DNA of 64,000 bases from Rhizobium sp. C4 (GTDB taxonomy: Bacteria; Pseudomonadota; Alphaproteobacteria; Rhizobiales; Rhizobiaceae), in contig NZ_JAJNCX010000001.1 in NCBI RefSeq assembly GCF_021026315.1, positions 248,001 through 312,000 on the forward strand. The letters are read 5' to 3'. Positions within the stretch are counted from its first letter, which is position 1; every line of letters starts with the position of its first letter. The translations under genes and the position numbers were made by a program. Below, one piece after another: positions 20,455 to 28,747 of this stretch. The notes under the pieces are model-generated. The model was not told the origin of the DNA. It made no database searches and saw only the letters and a program-made list of their open reading frames with translations.

Positions 20455-21237
20455 ATGAACGATCTTTTGCCCATGATCGGGCATGTCATAGATCCATTTT
20501 GCGGACCGGTCGGGGTCTTCACACTCCTTGCGGGCAAGGGCCTGCTTTCATGCGGCGACACGGGCTGGGGCGACGAGATCGCCTCCGGCGTCTTCGTGAC
20601 GGCAAGTCTGGCCATTGTCACGTTGCCTGTCGGTCTGGCGCTCGGTTTTCTGGTGGCATTGGGCAAGCGATCGGAGGATTCCTATGCGCGGATGGCAGCC
20701 AACATCTACACCACGATCTTCCGAGGCCTGCCGGAACTGCTCACACTCTTCATCGTGTATTATGGCCTTCAGATCCTGATCCAGACGGGGCTATCTGCAC
20801 TCGGGTATGATGGACGCATCGAGATCAATGCCTTCTTCGCCGGCATGATCGCGCTCAGCGTCGTCTTCTCCGCCTATTGCTCGGAAGTGCTGCTCTCTGC
20901 CTTCCAGGCGATCCCGCGCGGACAGTATGAGGCAGGTGCAGCACTCGGCATTCGCTCCGGCAAGACCATGGTCCTCGTCATCATTCCGCAGCTCATTCGG
21001 ATCGCCCTGCCCGGGCTTGGAAATCTCTGGATGTCACTGCTCAAGGACACAGCCCTTGTCTCGGTGGTCGGCCTCAGCGATATCCTTCGCGAAACCGGTG
21101 TTGCAGCGAAATCGACGAAGGAACCGTTCCTGTTCTACGGCATTGCCTGCCTGCTCTTCCTGATCCTTGCCATCATCTCGTCCGTGTTCTTCTCGCGCAT
21201 CGAAGTCTGGGCGCGCCGTTCGGAGGCCGCGCGATGA
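20455..21237 (+). CDS. Polar amino-acid ABC transporter permease (HisQ type)
   Basis: 260-residue inner-membrane permease with about five or six helices. The HisM/HisQ family motif that contacts the ATPase is readable as EVLLSAFQAIPRGQYEAGAALGI (EAA loop, about 143-165), after the conserved TTIFRGLPELLTLFIVYYGLQ. The stop codon overlaps the start of the next permease (ATGA), so translation is coupled. Confidence 0.92.
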   Translation: MNDLLPMIGHVIDPFCGPVGVFTLLAGKGLLSCGDTGWGDEIASGVFVTASLAIVTLPVGLALGFLVALGKRSEDSYARMAANIYTTIFRGLPELLTLFIVYYGLQILIQTGLSALGYDGRIEINAFFAGMIALSVVFSAYCSEVLLSAFQAIPRGQYEAGAALGIRSGKTMVLVIIPQLIRIALPGLGNLWMSLLKDTALVSVVGLSDILRETGVAAKSTKEPFLFYGIACLLFLILAIISSVFFSRIEVWARRSEAAR

Positions 21238-22064
21238 GCCATGTCGACACGCTGCTTCCGCCGCAGCCGGCACCACCTGCCGTCGCCCAGCCGATCACCG
21301 GCACGCGCCTTGTCGGCATGGGGTTTGTACTCCTGTGGGTCCTGCTGCTCGGCGGCATGGCCCTGATGATGTTCAACAACTGGGACTGGGAGAAATTTGC
21401 GAAATACGGGCCCCGCTATATCAGCGGCCTGCAGGTGACGCTGGGCCTCGTTGCCGTGTCGATCATTGGCGGGGCGATCATTTCGTTTCCGCTTGCCTTC
21501 GCACGGATGTCGAAGAGCCGCATCCTCTCCGGCATCGCCTATGTCTATGTCTACCTCTTCCGCGGCACACCGCTTCTGGCGCAGGTGTTCCTGATCTATT
21601 ACGGGCTCGGCAGCTTCAGGCCGCAGCTTGAGTCTGTCGGGCTCTGGTGGTTCTTCAAGGATGCCTGGAACTGCGCGGTCTTCGCCTTCGCACTCAACAC
21701 GGCCGCCTATCAGGCGGAAATCCTGCGCGGCGCCATCGAGAGCGTGCCGCGCGGCCAGCGCGAGGCCGCCATTTCGCTTGGCATCAACAAACGGATCTCG
21801 TTCTGGAAGATCATCATGCCGCAGGCGCTGATCGTGGCGCTGCGCCCCTATGGCAACGAGATCATCCTGATGGTGAAGGCTTCGGCCATCGTCGCGATCG
21901 TCACCGTCTATGACCTGATGGGCGAAACGAAATACGCCTTCTCGCGCACCTTCGACTACCAGACCTATCTGTGGGCAGCGATCTTCTATCTCGTCATCGT
22001 CGAGATCCTGCGCAATCTCTGGAACGTGCTGGAAGCGCGGCTGACCCGGCACCTGAAACGTTGA
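21234..22064 (+). CDS. Polar amino-acid ABC transporter permease (HisM type)
   Basis: 276-residue partner permease. After an N-terminal Pro-rich stretch and a first helix it shows YVYLFRGTPLLAQVFLIYYGLG and the EAA loop EILRGAIESVPRGQREAAISLGI (about 158-180), the standard features of the second subunit in His/Arg/octopine-type importers. No ATP-binding subunit gene follows; the next gene is usg. The ATPase must be supplied from elsewhere in the genome. Confidence 0.92.
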   Translation: MSHVDTLLPPQPAPPAVAQPITGTRLVGMGFVLLWVLLLGGMALMMFNNWDWEKFAKYGPRYISGLQVTLGLVAVSIIGGAIISFPLAFARMSKSRILSGIAYVYVYLFRGTPLLAQVFLIYYGLGSFRPQLESVGLWWFFKDAWNCAVFAFALNTAAYQAEILRGAIESVPRGQREAAISLGINKRISFWKIIMPQALIVALRPYGNEIILMVKASAIVAIVTVYDLMGETKYAFSRTFDYQTYLWAAIFYLVIVEILRNLWNVLEARLTRHLKR

Positions 22065-22073
22065 CGGACTGGC

Positions 22074-22096
22074 AGCAGCCTCCCTGTGAGGCTGCT
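22074..22096 (+). terminator. Hairpin after the ABC transporter permease
   Basis: AGCAGCCTC (22074-22082) pairs perfectly with GAGGCTGCT (22088-22096), 10 bp after the stop codon. No T-run follows, so it may be a 3'-end-stabilising or Rho-dependent end rather than an intrinsic terminator. Confidence 0.45.
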
Positions 22097-22213
22097 AATC
22101 ATCTGATTCGAAAAGACAATATTTTGACAGGGAGCAAGCACTTAAGGAGCAGTTAACCATCCAGGCGCAGACTGGATGCGTCATCATTTCGTCATCAACG
22201 ACATGGGGTTGTC

Positions 22214-22480
22214 ATGAACGAAGAAATGAAACTGCAACTCAAAGGCTACGGACTGACCACGGCCGAGATCCTCTACAGGATGCCCGACCACCCGAGCGTG
22301 CTGCAGAGCTATCTCTGGCAGCACTACGATCTTGCGCCGGACTTTCCGGAAATGAAGAACTTCCTGAAATTCTGGCGGGAGAAACTGGACGGGCCGCTGC
22401 ATTCGGTCCGCTACGTTCACCGCAAACTGATCTCGGCAACCGAATGGAGAGCGCTGTCAGGCGAATTCATCATTCACTGA
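22214..22480 (+). CDS. Usg family protein
   Basis: 88-residue soluble protein recognisable as the alphaproteobacterial Usg family from LKGYGLTTAEILYRMPDHPSVLQSYLWQHYDLAPDFPEMKNFLKFWREKLDGPLHSVRY. Its molecular function is not established as far as I know; the name comes from a gene found upstream of other genes, and older annotations linking it to aspartate-semialdehyde dehydrogenase are misleading. It stands alone between the transporter and the methyltransferase. Confidence 0.85.
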   Translation: MNEEMKLQLKGYGLTTAEILYRMPDHPSVLQSYLWQHYDLAPDFPEMKNFLKFWREKLDGPLHSVRYVHRKLISATEWRALSGEFIIH

Positions 22481-22530
22481 GCGATCATAATTGAGTTGCG
22501 GGAATGTAAAGCGCGCACTAAAAGCGGCGC

Positions 22531-23364
22531 ATGGCAAAAGCACCCGCAAAAATCGACGAAGAGGCCCTCGCAGAGGCCTATAACCGTGCGCTCGCACTTG
22601 AAAAGTCCGGCGACCTCGACGCGGCCGAAAAGGCTTACGCAGAGGTTCTGGCACTCGACCCCGAAGATCACGGCGGGGCTTCCGTGCGGCTGGCTGCGCT
22701 CGGCCGCGGCGAAACGCCGATCAAGGCGCCCGACGCCTATGTCGAGACGCTGTTCGACCAGCATGCCGAAGCCTTCGAGGAAATCCTCGTCGAGCAGCTC
22801 GGCTACTGCGTCCCGGTGATGATCCGCCAGAAGCTGCAGGAGCTCAAGCTCGGGCCGTTCGACAGCCTGCTCGATCTCGGCTGTGGCACGGGGCTCACCG
22901 GTGCATCGCTGCGCGACATGGTCAATGGCGAGATGGTCGGGCTCGATCTCTCCGAAAACATGGTCGAGATCGCCCACGAAAAAGACTTCTACGAAACGCT
23001 CTATGTGGCCGAAGGCGTCGATTATCTCGATGACAACGAAGACGGCCCGTTCGCGCTCGTGACGGCAGCCGACGTGCTGCCCTATATCGGCGCGCTGGAG
23101 CCGCTGTTCTTCGGCGTGGCGGAAAATCTTGAAGACAACGGACTGTTTGTCTTCTCTTCCGAGACGCGGTCGGACGCCGAAATCGGCCCGCTGGGCTACA
23201 AGGTCGGCCCGAGCCAGCGTTTCGTGCATTCGCAGAGCTATGTCACCGACCGCCTCGCGGCGACCGGTTTCGACATTGTCTCGATGACGGATATCAATGT
23301 CCGCATGGAGAACGGCCAGCCCTCGCCCGGCCATCTCGTGGTGGCGCGGCTGAAGAGCGAATAG
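22531..23364 (+). CDS. TPR-containing class I SAM-dependent methyltransferase
   Basis: 277 residues. The N-terminal 50 residues form a tetratricopeptide-like helix pair (YNRALALEKSGDLDAAEKAYAEVLALDPED). A Rossmann methyltransferase domain follows, with the SAM-binding motif LLDLGCGTGLTG (about 113-124) and later LVTAADVLPYIG. The substrate is unknown; predicted TPR-methyltransferases of this type occur singly in rhizobia. A GTAAAGCG stretch, not a strong ribosome site, precedes the ATG. Confidence 0.85.
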   Translation: MAKAPAKIDEEALAEAYNRALALEKSGDLDAAEKAYAEVLALDPEDHGGASVRLAALGRGETPIKAPDAYVETLFDQHAEAFEEILVEQLGYCVPVMIRQKLQELKLGPFDSLLDLGCGTGLTGASLRDMVNGEMVGLDLSENMVEIAHEKDFYETLYVAEGVDYLDDNEDGPFALVTAADVLPYIGALEPLFFGVAENLEDNGLFVFSSETRSDAEIGPLGYKVGPSQRFVHSQSYVTDRLAATGFDIVSMTDINVRMENGQPSPGHLVVARLKSE

Positions 23365-23575
23365 CCGGCAAGACGATCCTCCAGCGGACAAGCCAGTTTT
23401 GAAGGATTGGCCAGTTTTGAAGGATCGACCAATTTTGAAGGATTGACGGGCGCCCCGGTAAAGGGTGCCCGTCTTGATTCAATTCACCTGCAGCCCGCTC
23501 CGTCTTTGCAGACGGCGGCTGGAATGTGATTTGCGCTATGGTTGCCTGTAGAATTTCGATCACCGCGTTTGGCAT
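23294..23575 (-). CDS. Small hypothetical ORF with ILQNW repeats (tentative)
   Basis: A 93-codon frame starts at an ATG six bases after a near-ideal AAGGAG site, divergent from the LysR gene. It begins MPNAVIEILQATIAQITFQP, contains three tandem six-residue units (ILQNWS, ILQNWP, ILQNWL) from the DNA repeat at 23392-23445, and ends inside the methyltransferase 3' end with an Arg/Pro-rich tail typical of antisense reading. No known family. The strong start signal argues for translation, the tail and an overlapping terminator hairpin against a conserved protein; a shorter peptide is possible. Confidence 0.3.
   Translation of the reverse strand: MPNAVIEILQATIAQITFQPPSAKTERAAGELNQDGHPLPGRPSILQNWSILQNWPILQNWLVRWRIVLPAIRSSAAPPRDGRARAGRSPCGH
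23392..23445. repeat. Three direct tandem repeats of 18 bp
   Basis: The unit GCCAGTTTTGAAGGATTG occurs at 23392-23409, 23410-23427 (one change) and 23428-23445 (two changes), 27 bp after the methyltransferase stop. The unit is a multiple of three, so it keeps the minus-strand frame open. Too few and without spacers for a CRISPR. Confidence 0.9.
23445..23473 (+). terminator. Terminator-like hairpin after the methyltransferase
   Basis: GACGGGCGCCC (23445-23455) pairs with GGGTGCCCGTC (23463-23473) with one G-T wobble, followed by TTGATT. It directly follows the tandem repeats. Confidence 0.55.
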
Positions 23576-23658
23576 GGAATGCTCCTTTGACACGCATTCC
23601 ATCCAACTTGCCTTCGCCGTTCAAACGAGTTTAATGTCGGCTCTGATAACATCAGGTT

Positions 23659-24600
23659 ATGGGAAGTCGGGATATGAAGCGAGGACGCCTGCCGCTGACC
23701 GCGCTGCGCAGCTTTGAGGCTGCGGGACGGCTCTCAAGTTTCACGGCGGCAGCCGACGAGCTTCATGTGTCGCAGGCCGCGATCAGCCGGCAGATCCGCG
23801 AGCTGGAAGACGCAATCGGGGCCACCCTCTTCGAGCGGCATCATCGATCCGTCACGCTGACCGAGCAAGGCCACGTCCTCATCCATGCGCTCACACCGGC
23901 TTTCGACAGCATGAGTGCGGCCCTTGATGCAATCGCTCCCGCCTCACAGCGCCGTGCGATTGTCATCAGTGCAGAGCCTGCCTTTGCCGCCGGCTGGCTT
24001 GGCGCGCATATTTCCGATTTCCAGCAGAAACATCCCGAGATCGAGGTGACGCTGGATTCCGATCCGCAGGTCATCGATCTGCGCACCAGCAAGGCCCGCA
24101 TCGCCATCCGCCATTCGTCCGGCAACGGTTCCTGGCCGGGGACGCAGTCGCGACTGCTTTATGCCGTGTCCATGACCCCGGTTCTCTCGCCGCAACTGCT
24201 GGCCGACGGCGCTGCACTGGATCAACCGGCCGACCTGCTCCGCTATCCCATGCTGCATGAAGAGCGCCGCGACCACTGGACCCGCTGGCTCGCCTTTGCG
24301 GGCGTCGTGCCGGAGGCCGAAACCCGCGGCCCGGTCTTTTCCGACTATGGCATCGTCCTGCAGAGTGCATTGGCAGGCAAGGGCGTCGCGCTCGCCGATA
24401 CCGTTCTCGCAGCTGGCGAGATTGCATCAGGCCGGCTGGTCAGACCGTTTGACCTGACTATGGACTACGGCCGTTACTGGCTGGTGGCGCGCCACTTTGC
24501 CCGCCTCAACGCCAGCGAGCGGGCTTTCATCAGCTGGCTCGAATCCAGCCTGCCGCGTCCTCAACCGACAACCGGGCCGGGTTCCGACATATCCGAGTGA
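23659..24600 (+). CDS. LysR-family transcriptional regulator (GcvA-like)
   Basis: 313 residues (or 308 if the second ATG at 23674 is used). N-terminal winged HTH: LPLTALRSFEAAGRLSSFTAAADELHVSQAAISRQIRELEDAIGATLFERHHRSVTLTEQG, typical of the GcvA-like branch. A LysR substrate domain follows (from about 95), with FDLTMDYGRYWLV near the end. The target is unknown; the divergent neighbour is the tentative small ORF. Its 3' end overlaps the convergent antiporter gene by 40 bp. Confidence 0.9.
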   Translation: MGSRDMKRGRLPLTALRSFEAAGRLSSFTAAADELHVSQAAISRQIRELEDAIGATLFERHHRSVTLTEQGHVLIHALTPAFDSMSAALDAIAPASQRRAIVISAEPAFAAGWLGAHISDFQQKHPEIEVTLDSDPQVIDLRTSKARIAIRHSSGNGSWPGTQSRLLYAVSMTPVLSPQLLADGAALDQPADLLRYPMLHEERRDHWTRWLAFAGVVPEAETRGPVFSDYGIVLQSALAGKGVALADTVLAAGEIASGRLVRPFDLTMDYGRYWLVARHFARLNASERAFISWLESSLPRPQPTTGPGSDISE

Positions 24601-26345
24601 AGGATCTGGTCGAGGCGCTTGAGCATGCCGTTGGCCACTTCGCGCTCGCCCATGATCACCGTGTCGGCGCCGTGATTGCTGAGATAGTCAACCTCTGCGT
24701 CCGAATGGGCGCGGGCGATAACCAGCAGGCGCCCATTCATCTTCTTGGCGCTTTCGACGATATTGCCGGCCTCGAAGGCATCGGGGATGGCCACGACCAG
24801 GCTTCGTGCGCGGGCGATATTGGCAAGCGACAGCAGCCCGGCCGAGGCGGCATGGCCGGCAATCGCATCGATGCCCTCGGCGTGCAGATCGCTGACGAGC
24901 CTGTCGGCTTCTTCGATGACCACGAAGGGGATCTTGGCCGTCTTGAGGTTGGCGGCGACGATGCGGCCGACGCGGCCATAGCCCACCAGAACGCAGTGGC
25001 CGTCGTGGGCGACCGGTGTTCTCGTATCCTCCTCAAAGGTCTCGACCTTTTCGTCCTCGGCCACGGGCGCGGCGGCCTCGGTCTGCGGCGACTTCCGGGC
25101 GGCGCGGCGGGCGGCCGCGTCTTCGAAGCGGGGACGCAGACGCTCCGTCAGGAAGAACATCAGCGGGTTCAGCACGATCGAGATGATGGCACCGGCGAGA
25201 ATGAAGTCACGCCCCTCTTCCGGCAGCAGTTTCAGGCCGACACCGAGTTCGGCAAGAATGAAGGAGAACTCGCCGATCTGCGCCAGACTGGCCGAAATGG
25301 TCAGCGCCGTCGACACGCTCTTGCGGAAGAGGATGACGATCAGGAAGGCCGCCGCCGACTTGCCGATGACGATGATGAAGACGGTGGCAAGGATGGCGAG
25401 CGGCTGCGTGACCAGGATATGCGGGTCAAACAGCATGCCGACGGACACGAAGAACAGAACCGCGAAGGCGTCGCGCAACGGCAGGCTTTCACGGGCTGCA
25501 CTGTGAGAGAGTTCGCTTTCGGAAAGCACCATGCCGGCGAAGAATGCACCGAGCGCCAGCGAGACGCCGAACAGCTGCGACGCGCCGAAGGCAACGCCGA
25601 GCGCTATCGCCAGAACCCCGAGACGGAACAGCTCACGCGAGCCCGAATGGGCGATGCGGTGCAGGATGGCCGGGATGACCTTGCGCCCGAAGACGAGCAT
25701 GACGGCGACAAAGAGCGCGACTTTCAGCAACGTCAGCGCGATCAATCCGCCGATGCCGATATCGATGCCGCTCTTATCGACGAGAGCGACCGCGAGAGGA
25801 TCACTCAGGCGCTCGCCGCTGCCGACCGAGGCGACGGCGGGGATCAGGACCAGCGCCAGCACCATGGCAAGGTCTTCCACGATCAGCCAGCCGACGGCAA
25901 TGCGCCCCTTTTCCGTCTCGACCATGCGCCGCTCCTGAAGCGCCTTGAGCAAGACCACCGTCGAGGCAACGGAGAGTGCGAGGCCGAAGACGAGACTGCC
26001 ACCGGTCGTCCAGCCCATCAGATAGCCCATGCCCCAGCCGAGCAGCGTCGCGAAGCCGATCTGCACGATGGCGCCCGGCACGGCAATGAGGCGCACCGAC
26101 ATCAGGTCCTTCAGCGAGAAATGAAGGCCGACGCCGAACATCAGCAGGATCACGCCAATTTCGGCCAGTTCCGGCGCAAGGTTCTGGTCGGCGACGAAAC
26201 CGGGCGTATAGGGGCCCACGAGAATGCCCGCGACCAGATAGCCGACCAGCGGCGGCAGGCGGAAGCGATGTGCGATTGCGCCCAGAATGAAAGCCAGCAC
26301 GAAGCCCCCGACCAAGGTTGAGATTAGGGGTGTTGCGTGTGGCAT
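24561..26345 (-). CDS. ybaL: YbaL/KefB-type monovalent cation:proton antiporter with RCK domain
   Basis: 594 residues of the CPA2 family. About a dozen membrane helices (residues 5-400) carry the antiporter pattern ALSVASTVVLLKALQERRM and SLALGAFFAGMVLSESELSH. A cytoplasmic linker (410-450) leads to a TrkA-N/RCK NAD-binding domain starting GHCVLVGYGRVGRIVAANL. It probably exports K+ or another cation in exchange for H+. Divergent from a small XRE regulator, with an AT-rich intergenic region that includes GATAT/ATATC half-sites at 26379-26397. Confidence 0.9.
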   Translation of the reverse strand: MPHATPLISTLVGGFVLAFILGAIAHRFRLPPLVGYLVAGILVGPYTPGFVADQNLAPELAEIGVILLMFGVGLHFSLKDLMSVRLIAVPGAIVQIGFATLLGWGMGYLMGWTTGGSLVFGLALSVASTVVLLKALQERRMVETEKGRIAVGWLIVEDLAMVLALVLIPAVASVGSGERLSDPLAVALVDKSGIDIGIGGLIALTLLKVALFVAVMLVFGRKVIPAILHRIAHSGSRELFRLGVLAIALGVAFGASQLFGVSLALGAFFAGMVLSESELSHSAARESLPLRDAFAVLFFVSVGMLFDPHILVTQPLAILATVFIIVIGKSAAAFLIVILFRKSVSTALTISASLAQIGEFSFILAELGVGLKLLPEEGRDFILAGAIISIVLNPLMFFLTERLRPRFEDAAARRAARKSPQTEAAAPVAEDEKVETFEEDTRTPVAHDGHCVLVGYGRVGRIVAANLKTAKIPFVVIEEADRLVSDLHAEGIDAIAGHAASAGLLSLANIARARSLVVAIPDAFEAGNIVESAKKMNGRLLVIARAHSDAEVDYLSNHGADTVIMGEREVANGMLKRLDQILHSDMSEPGPVVG

Positions 26346-26455
26346 CGGCGTCTCCTCTTGGCGCGAGCTATAAAAAATGATATATTTGATCGATATCGAC
26401 AGATATGGGTATTTTTTCGGCGAAGTTCAACCGTATGCATGCTGACGGAAAACAC

Positions 26456-26686
26456 ATGAATTTGACACCGGAAATGTGCCGCGCCGCGCGTGCCTATCTC
26501 GATTGGACGCAGGCCGATCTGGCAGAGCGTGCGGCCGTTTCACGCGGCACCGTCAGGGACTACGAGGCGAACGCCCATGCCGTGCACCGCTCGACGCCGG
26601 CGCTGCTGCGCAAGGCGCTGGAAGATGGCGGCGTGACGCTCATCGACATGGATGGCGGCGGGATCGCGCTGATACAGGGCGACTGA
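26456..26686 (+). CDS. Small XRE-family HTH regulator
   Basis: 76 residues from MNLTPEMCRAARAYLDWTQADLAERAAVSRGTVRDYEANAHAVHRST, a single Cro/C1-type helix-turn-helix domain followed by DGGVTLIDMDGGGIALIQGD. The frame is open for 17 codons further upstream, but ATG at 26456 has an ACGGAAA box and begins at the conserved domain. Divergent from ybaL and therefore a candidate regulator of it; this is inference from position. Confidence 0.85.
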   Translation: MNLTPEMCRAARAYLDWTQADLAERAAVSRGTVRDYEANAHAVHRSTPALLRKALEDGGVTLIDMDGGGIALIQGD

Positions 26687-26776
26687 CCGAGTGTCATACC
26701 CCGCGCGGCAATTTGATTTCGCCCGCCGATGTTCTACAAGAATGGCCTGACAAAATGAGCATCGGAGTCGCATCGC

Positions 26777-27646
26777 ATGGCCAAAGTCGCGTTCATCGGT
26801 CTCGGCGTCATGGGTTATCCCATGGCCGGACATCTCAAGACCAAGGGCGGGCATGATGTTTCCGTCTATAACCGCACCTTTTCGAAGGCCGAAGCCTGGG
26901 CGGCGCAGTTTGGCGGTTCAGCGTTTCGGACGCCTGCGGAGGCCGCGCGCGATGCGGATTTCGTCTTCACCTGCGTCGGCAATGACGATGATCTCCGGTC
27001 GGTGACATTGGGTGACGAGGGCTGCATCGCCGGCATGAAGCCTGGCGCCGTCCTCATCGACAACACGACGGCGTCCGCGGACGTCGCGCGCGAACTCGAG
27101 GTGGCCTGCAAGGCAAAGGGTCTCGGCTTCGTCGATGCGCCGGTGTCCGGTGGACAGGCGGGCGCGGAAAACGGGGTTCTGACCGTCATGTGCGGTGGCG
27201 ATGAAGCGACGTTCGAAAAATCCAAGCCCGTCATCTCCGCCTATGCCCGCATGGTGGGCCTGATGGGCCCTGCCGGCGCCGGCCAGCTGACGAAGATGGT
27301 CAACCAGATCTGCATTGCCGGTGTCGTACAGGGTCTTGCCGAGGGCATTCATTTCGGCAAGCGCGCCGGTCTCGATATCGAGAAGGTGATCGAGGTCATC
27401 TCGAAGGGGGCGGCCGGCTCCTGGCAGATGGAAAACCGCCACAAGACGATGAACGAAGGCCGCTATGACTTCGGCTTTGCCATCGACTGGATGCGCAAGG
27501 ACCTCGGTATCGTGCTTTCGGAAGCGCGCAACAACGGCGCCAAGCTGCCGGTGACCGCTCTTGTCGATCAGTTCTATGGCGACGTGCAGGCCATGGGCGG
27601 CAATCGGTGGGATACATCCTCCCTGCTGGCGCGGCTCGAAAAATGA
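26777..27646 (+). CDS. NAD(P)-dependent beta-hydroxyacid dehydrogenase (HIBADH/GarR-like)
   Basis: 289 residues with N-terminal Rossmann motif FIGLGVMGYPMAGHL (7-20), the substrate-binding VDAPVSGGQAGAENG (119-133) and the catalytic lysine K173 in GAGQLTKMVNQ. These are diagnostic for the 3-hydroxyisobutyrate / tartronate-semialdehyde / glyoxylate reductase family, but the substrate cannot be fixed. Its stop overlaps the start of the next gene (ATGA), so the two are translationally coupled. Confidence 0.92.
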   Translation: MAKVAFIGLGVMGYPMAGHLKTKGGHDVSVYNRTFSKAEAWAAQFGGSAFRTPAEAARDADFVFTCVGNDDDLRSVTLGDEGCIAGMKPGAVLIDNTTASADVARELEVACKAKGLGFVDAPVSGGQAGAENGVLTVMCGGDEATFEKSKPVISAYARMVGLMGPAGAGQLTKMVNQICIAGVVQGLAEGIHFGKRAGLDIEKVIEVISKGAAGSWQMENRHKTMNEGRYDFGFAIDWMRKDLGIVLSEARNNGAKLPVTALVDQFYGDVQAMGGNRWDTSSLLARLEK

Positions 27647-28032
27647 TACCGGGCATCGCCCTGCGGCTCAGCTTGTTCGTCATGGCGCTGCATCTCGGCG
27701 CCCTGACGGGTGCTGCTGCCGGACAGGACGTTGTTGCTGATGTCAGCAGAGGCGTGTCGGCGGCGATCGGGCGCTGTTTCCAGGCTCCAAAGGGCTATGC
27801 CCCGCCCTACCCGGCTGTTGCGCTTCTGCTGAACTTCCGCCCCGACGGCAATCTGGACGGACCGCCGCAGCTCGGCGATCCGCCCGGCGGTGATGCGCGA
27901 CATTCGGCGACGGTTGCGGCGGTGCTTGCCGCCGCCAGCGAATGCGCAAAGATCGACAATGCCGCGCGCTTTCGGCAGGATTACCCGGCCTGGAAGTCGC
28001 TGCGCCTGGTTTTTCGTCCCGGAGAGCCCTGA
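27643..28032 (+). CDS. Exported protein with TolA C-terminal-like domain
   Basis: 129 residues. A signal peptide (MIPGIALRLSLFVMALHLGALTGAAAG) leads to a short domain with the pattern RCFQAPKGY...VALLLNFRPDGNLDGPPQL...AVLAAASECAKI, with two cysteines placed as in TolA C-terminal-like domains of alphaproteobacteria. Function unknown, presumably periplasmic. It starts within the stop of the dehydrogenase and ends one base before the next ATG, so the three genes form an operon. Confidence 0.7.
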   Translation: MIPGIALRLSLFVMALHLGALTGAAAGQDVVADVSRGVSAAIGRCFQAPKGYAPPYPAVALLLNFRPDGNLDGPPQLGDPPGGDARHSATVAAVLAAASECAKIDNAARFRQDYPAWKSLRLVFRPGEP

Positions 28033-28033
28033 T

Positions 28034-28747
28034 ATGGACCTCAACCCCGCCTCAAGTGTCGCGGACATCGTCGCCACCCTGAAGTCTCTTGGCAACGCAA
28101 CGAATGTCGCCGGAATGGCGCGCTTTGGCATCGAGACCAGCACCGCCCTTGGCATTTCCACGGATGACATGCGCAGGATCGCGCGGCTGATCAAGAAGGA
28201 CCATGCTCGCGCGCTCGATCTCTGGCGGAGCGACATCCGCGAGGCACGGCTGCTTGCAGCCATGACTGCGGAACCGCGGAAGCTCTCCCTGGAACAAGCC
28301 TGGAGCTGGGCCGGCGATTTCAACTCCTGGGAGGTCGTCGACACCGTTTCCGATCTGTTTGTCGAAAGCGGGCATTGGCCGGTCCTCATCCCGGAGTTTG
28401 CGGCAGATGAGCGCGAGTTCGTCCGCCGGACGGCCTTTTCCATGATGGCCTGGGCTGCCGTGCATCTGAAGAAGGAGCCGGACGCGCATATCCTTGCCTT
28501 CCTGCCGCTCATCGAACGGCATGCCGGCGATCCCCGCAACTTCGTCAAGAAGGCCGTCAACTGGGCGCTGCGCCAGATCGGCAAGCGGAACGTCGCCTGC
28601 CGGGAACCTGCCTGGGCGCTGGCCGAAAGGCTCGCCGCCAGCAAGGACAAGACTGAACGGTGGGTCGGAAAGGACGCTGTGCGCGAGTTCGAGAAGAAAT
28701 TCGGCGACCGCATCAGAGACGGTCGTGATCAATCCGATAAAGCTTGA
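28034..28747 (+). CDS. AlkD-like DNA alkylation repair protein
   Basis: 237 residues, all-helical HEAT-like repeats of the AlkD/DNA-7-methylguanine glycosylase family: ARFGIETSTALGISTDDMRRIARLIKKDHARALDLW, EARLLAAM, SWEVVDTVSDLF, FVKKAVNWALRQIGKRN. AlkD removes bulky or positively charged alkylated purines. The ATG at 28034 directly follows the upstream stop. The last 35 bp overlap the convergent gene. Confidence 0.88.
   Translation: MDLNPASSVADIVATLKSLGNATNVAGMARFGIETSTALGISTDDMRRIARLIKKDHARALDLWRSDIREARLLAAMTAEPRKLSLEQAWSWAGDFNSWEVVDTVSDLFVESGHWPVLIPEFAADEREFVRRTAFSMMAWAAVHLKKEPDAHILAFLPLIERHAGDPRNFVKKAVNWALRQIGKRNVACREPAWALAERLAASKDKTERWVGKDAVREFEKKFGDRIRDGRDQSDKA

Noticed and set aside
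22124-22129. Perfect TTGACA -35 hexamer upstream of usg
   Set aside because: No acceptable -10 element 16-18 bp downstream.
23392-23445. Possible CRISPR-like repeat
   Set aside because: Only three 18-bp units directly abutting, with no spacers and no cas genes.
24597-26321. Plus-strand open frame of 574 codons opposite the antiporter
   Set aside because: Composition (Arg/Asp/Gln-rich, no hydrophobic core) is typical of antisense to a membrane protein gene.
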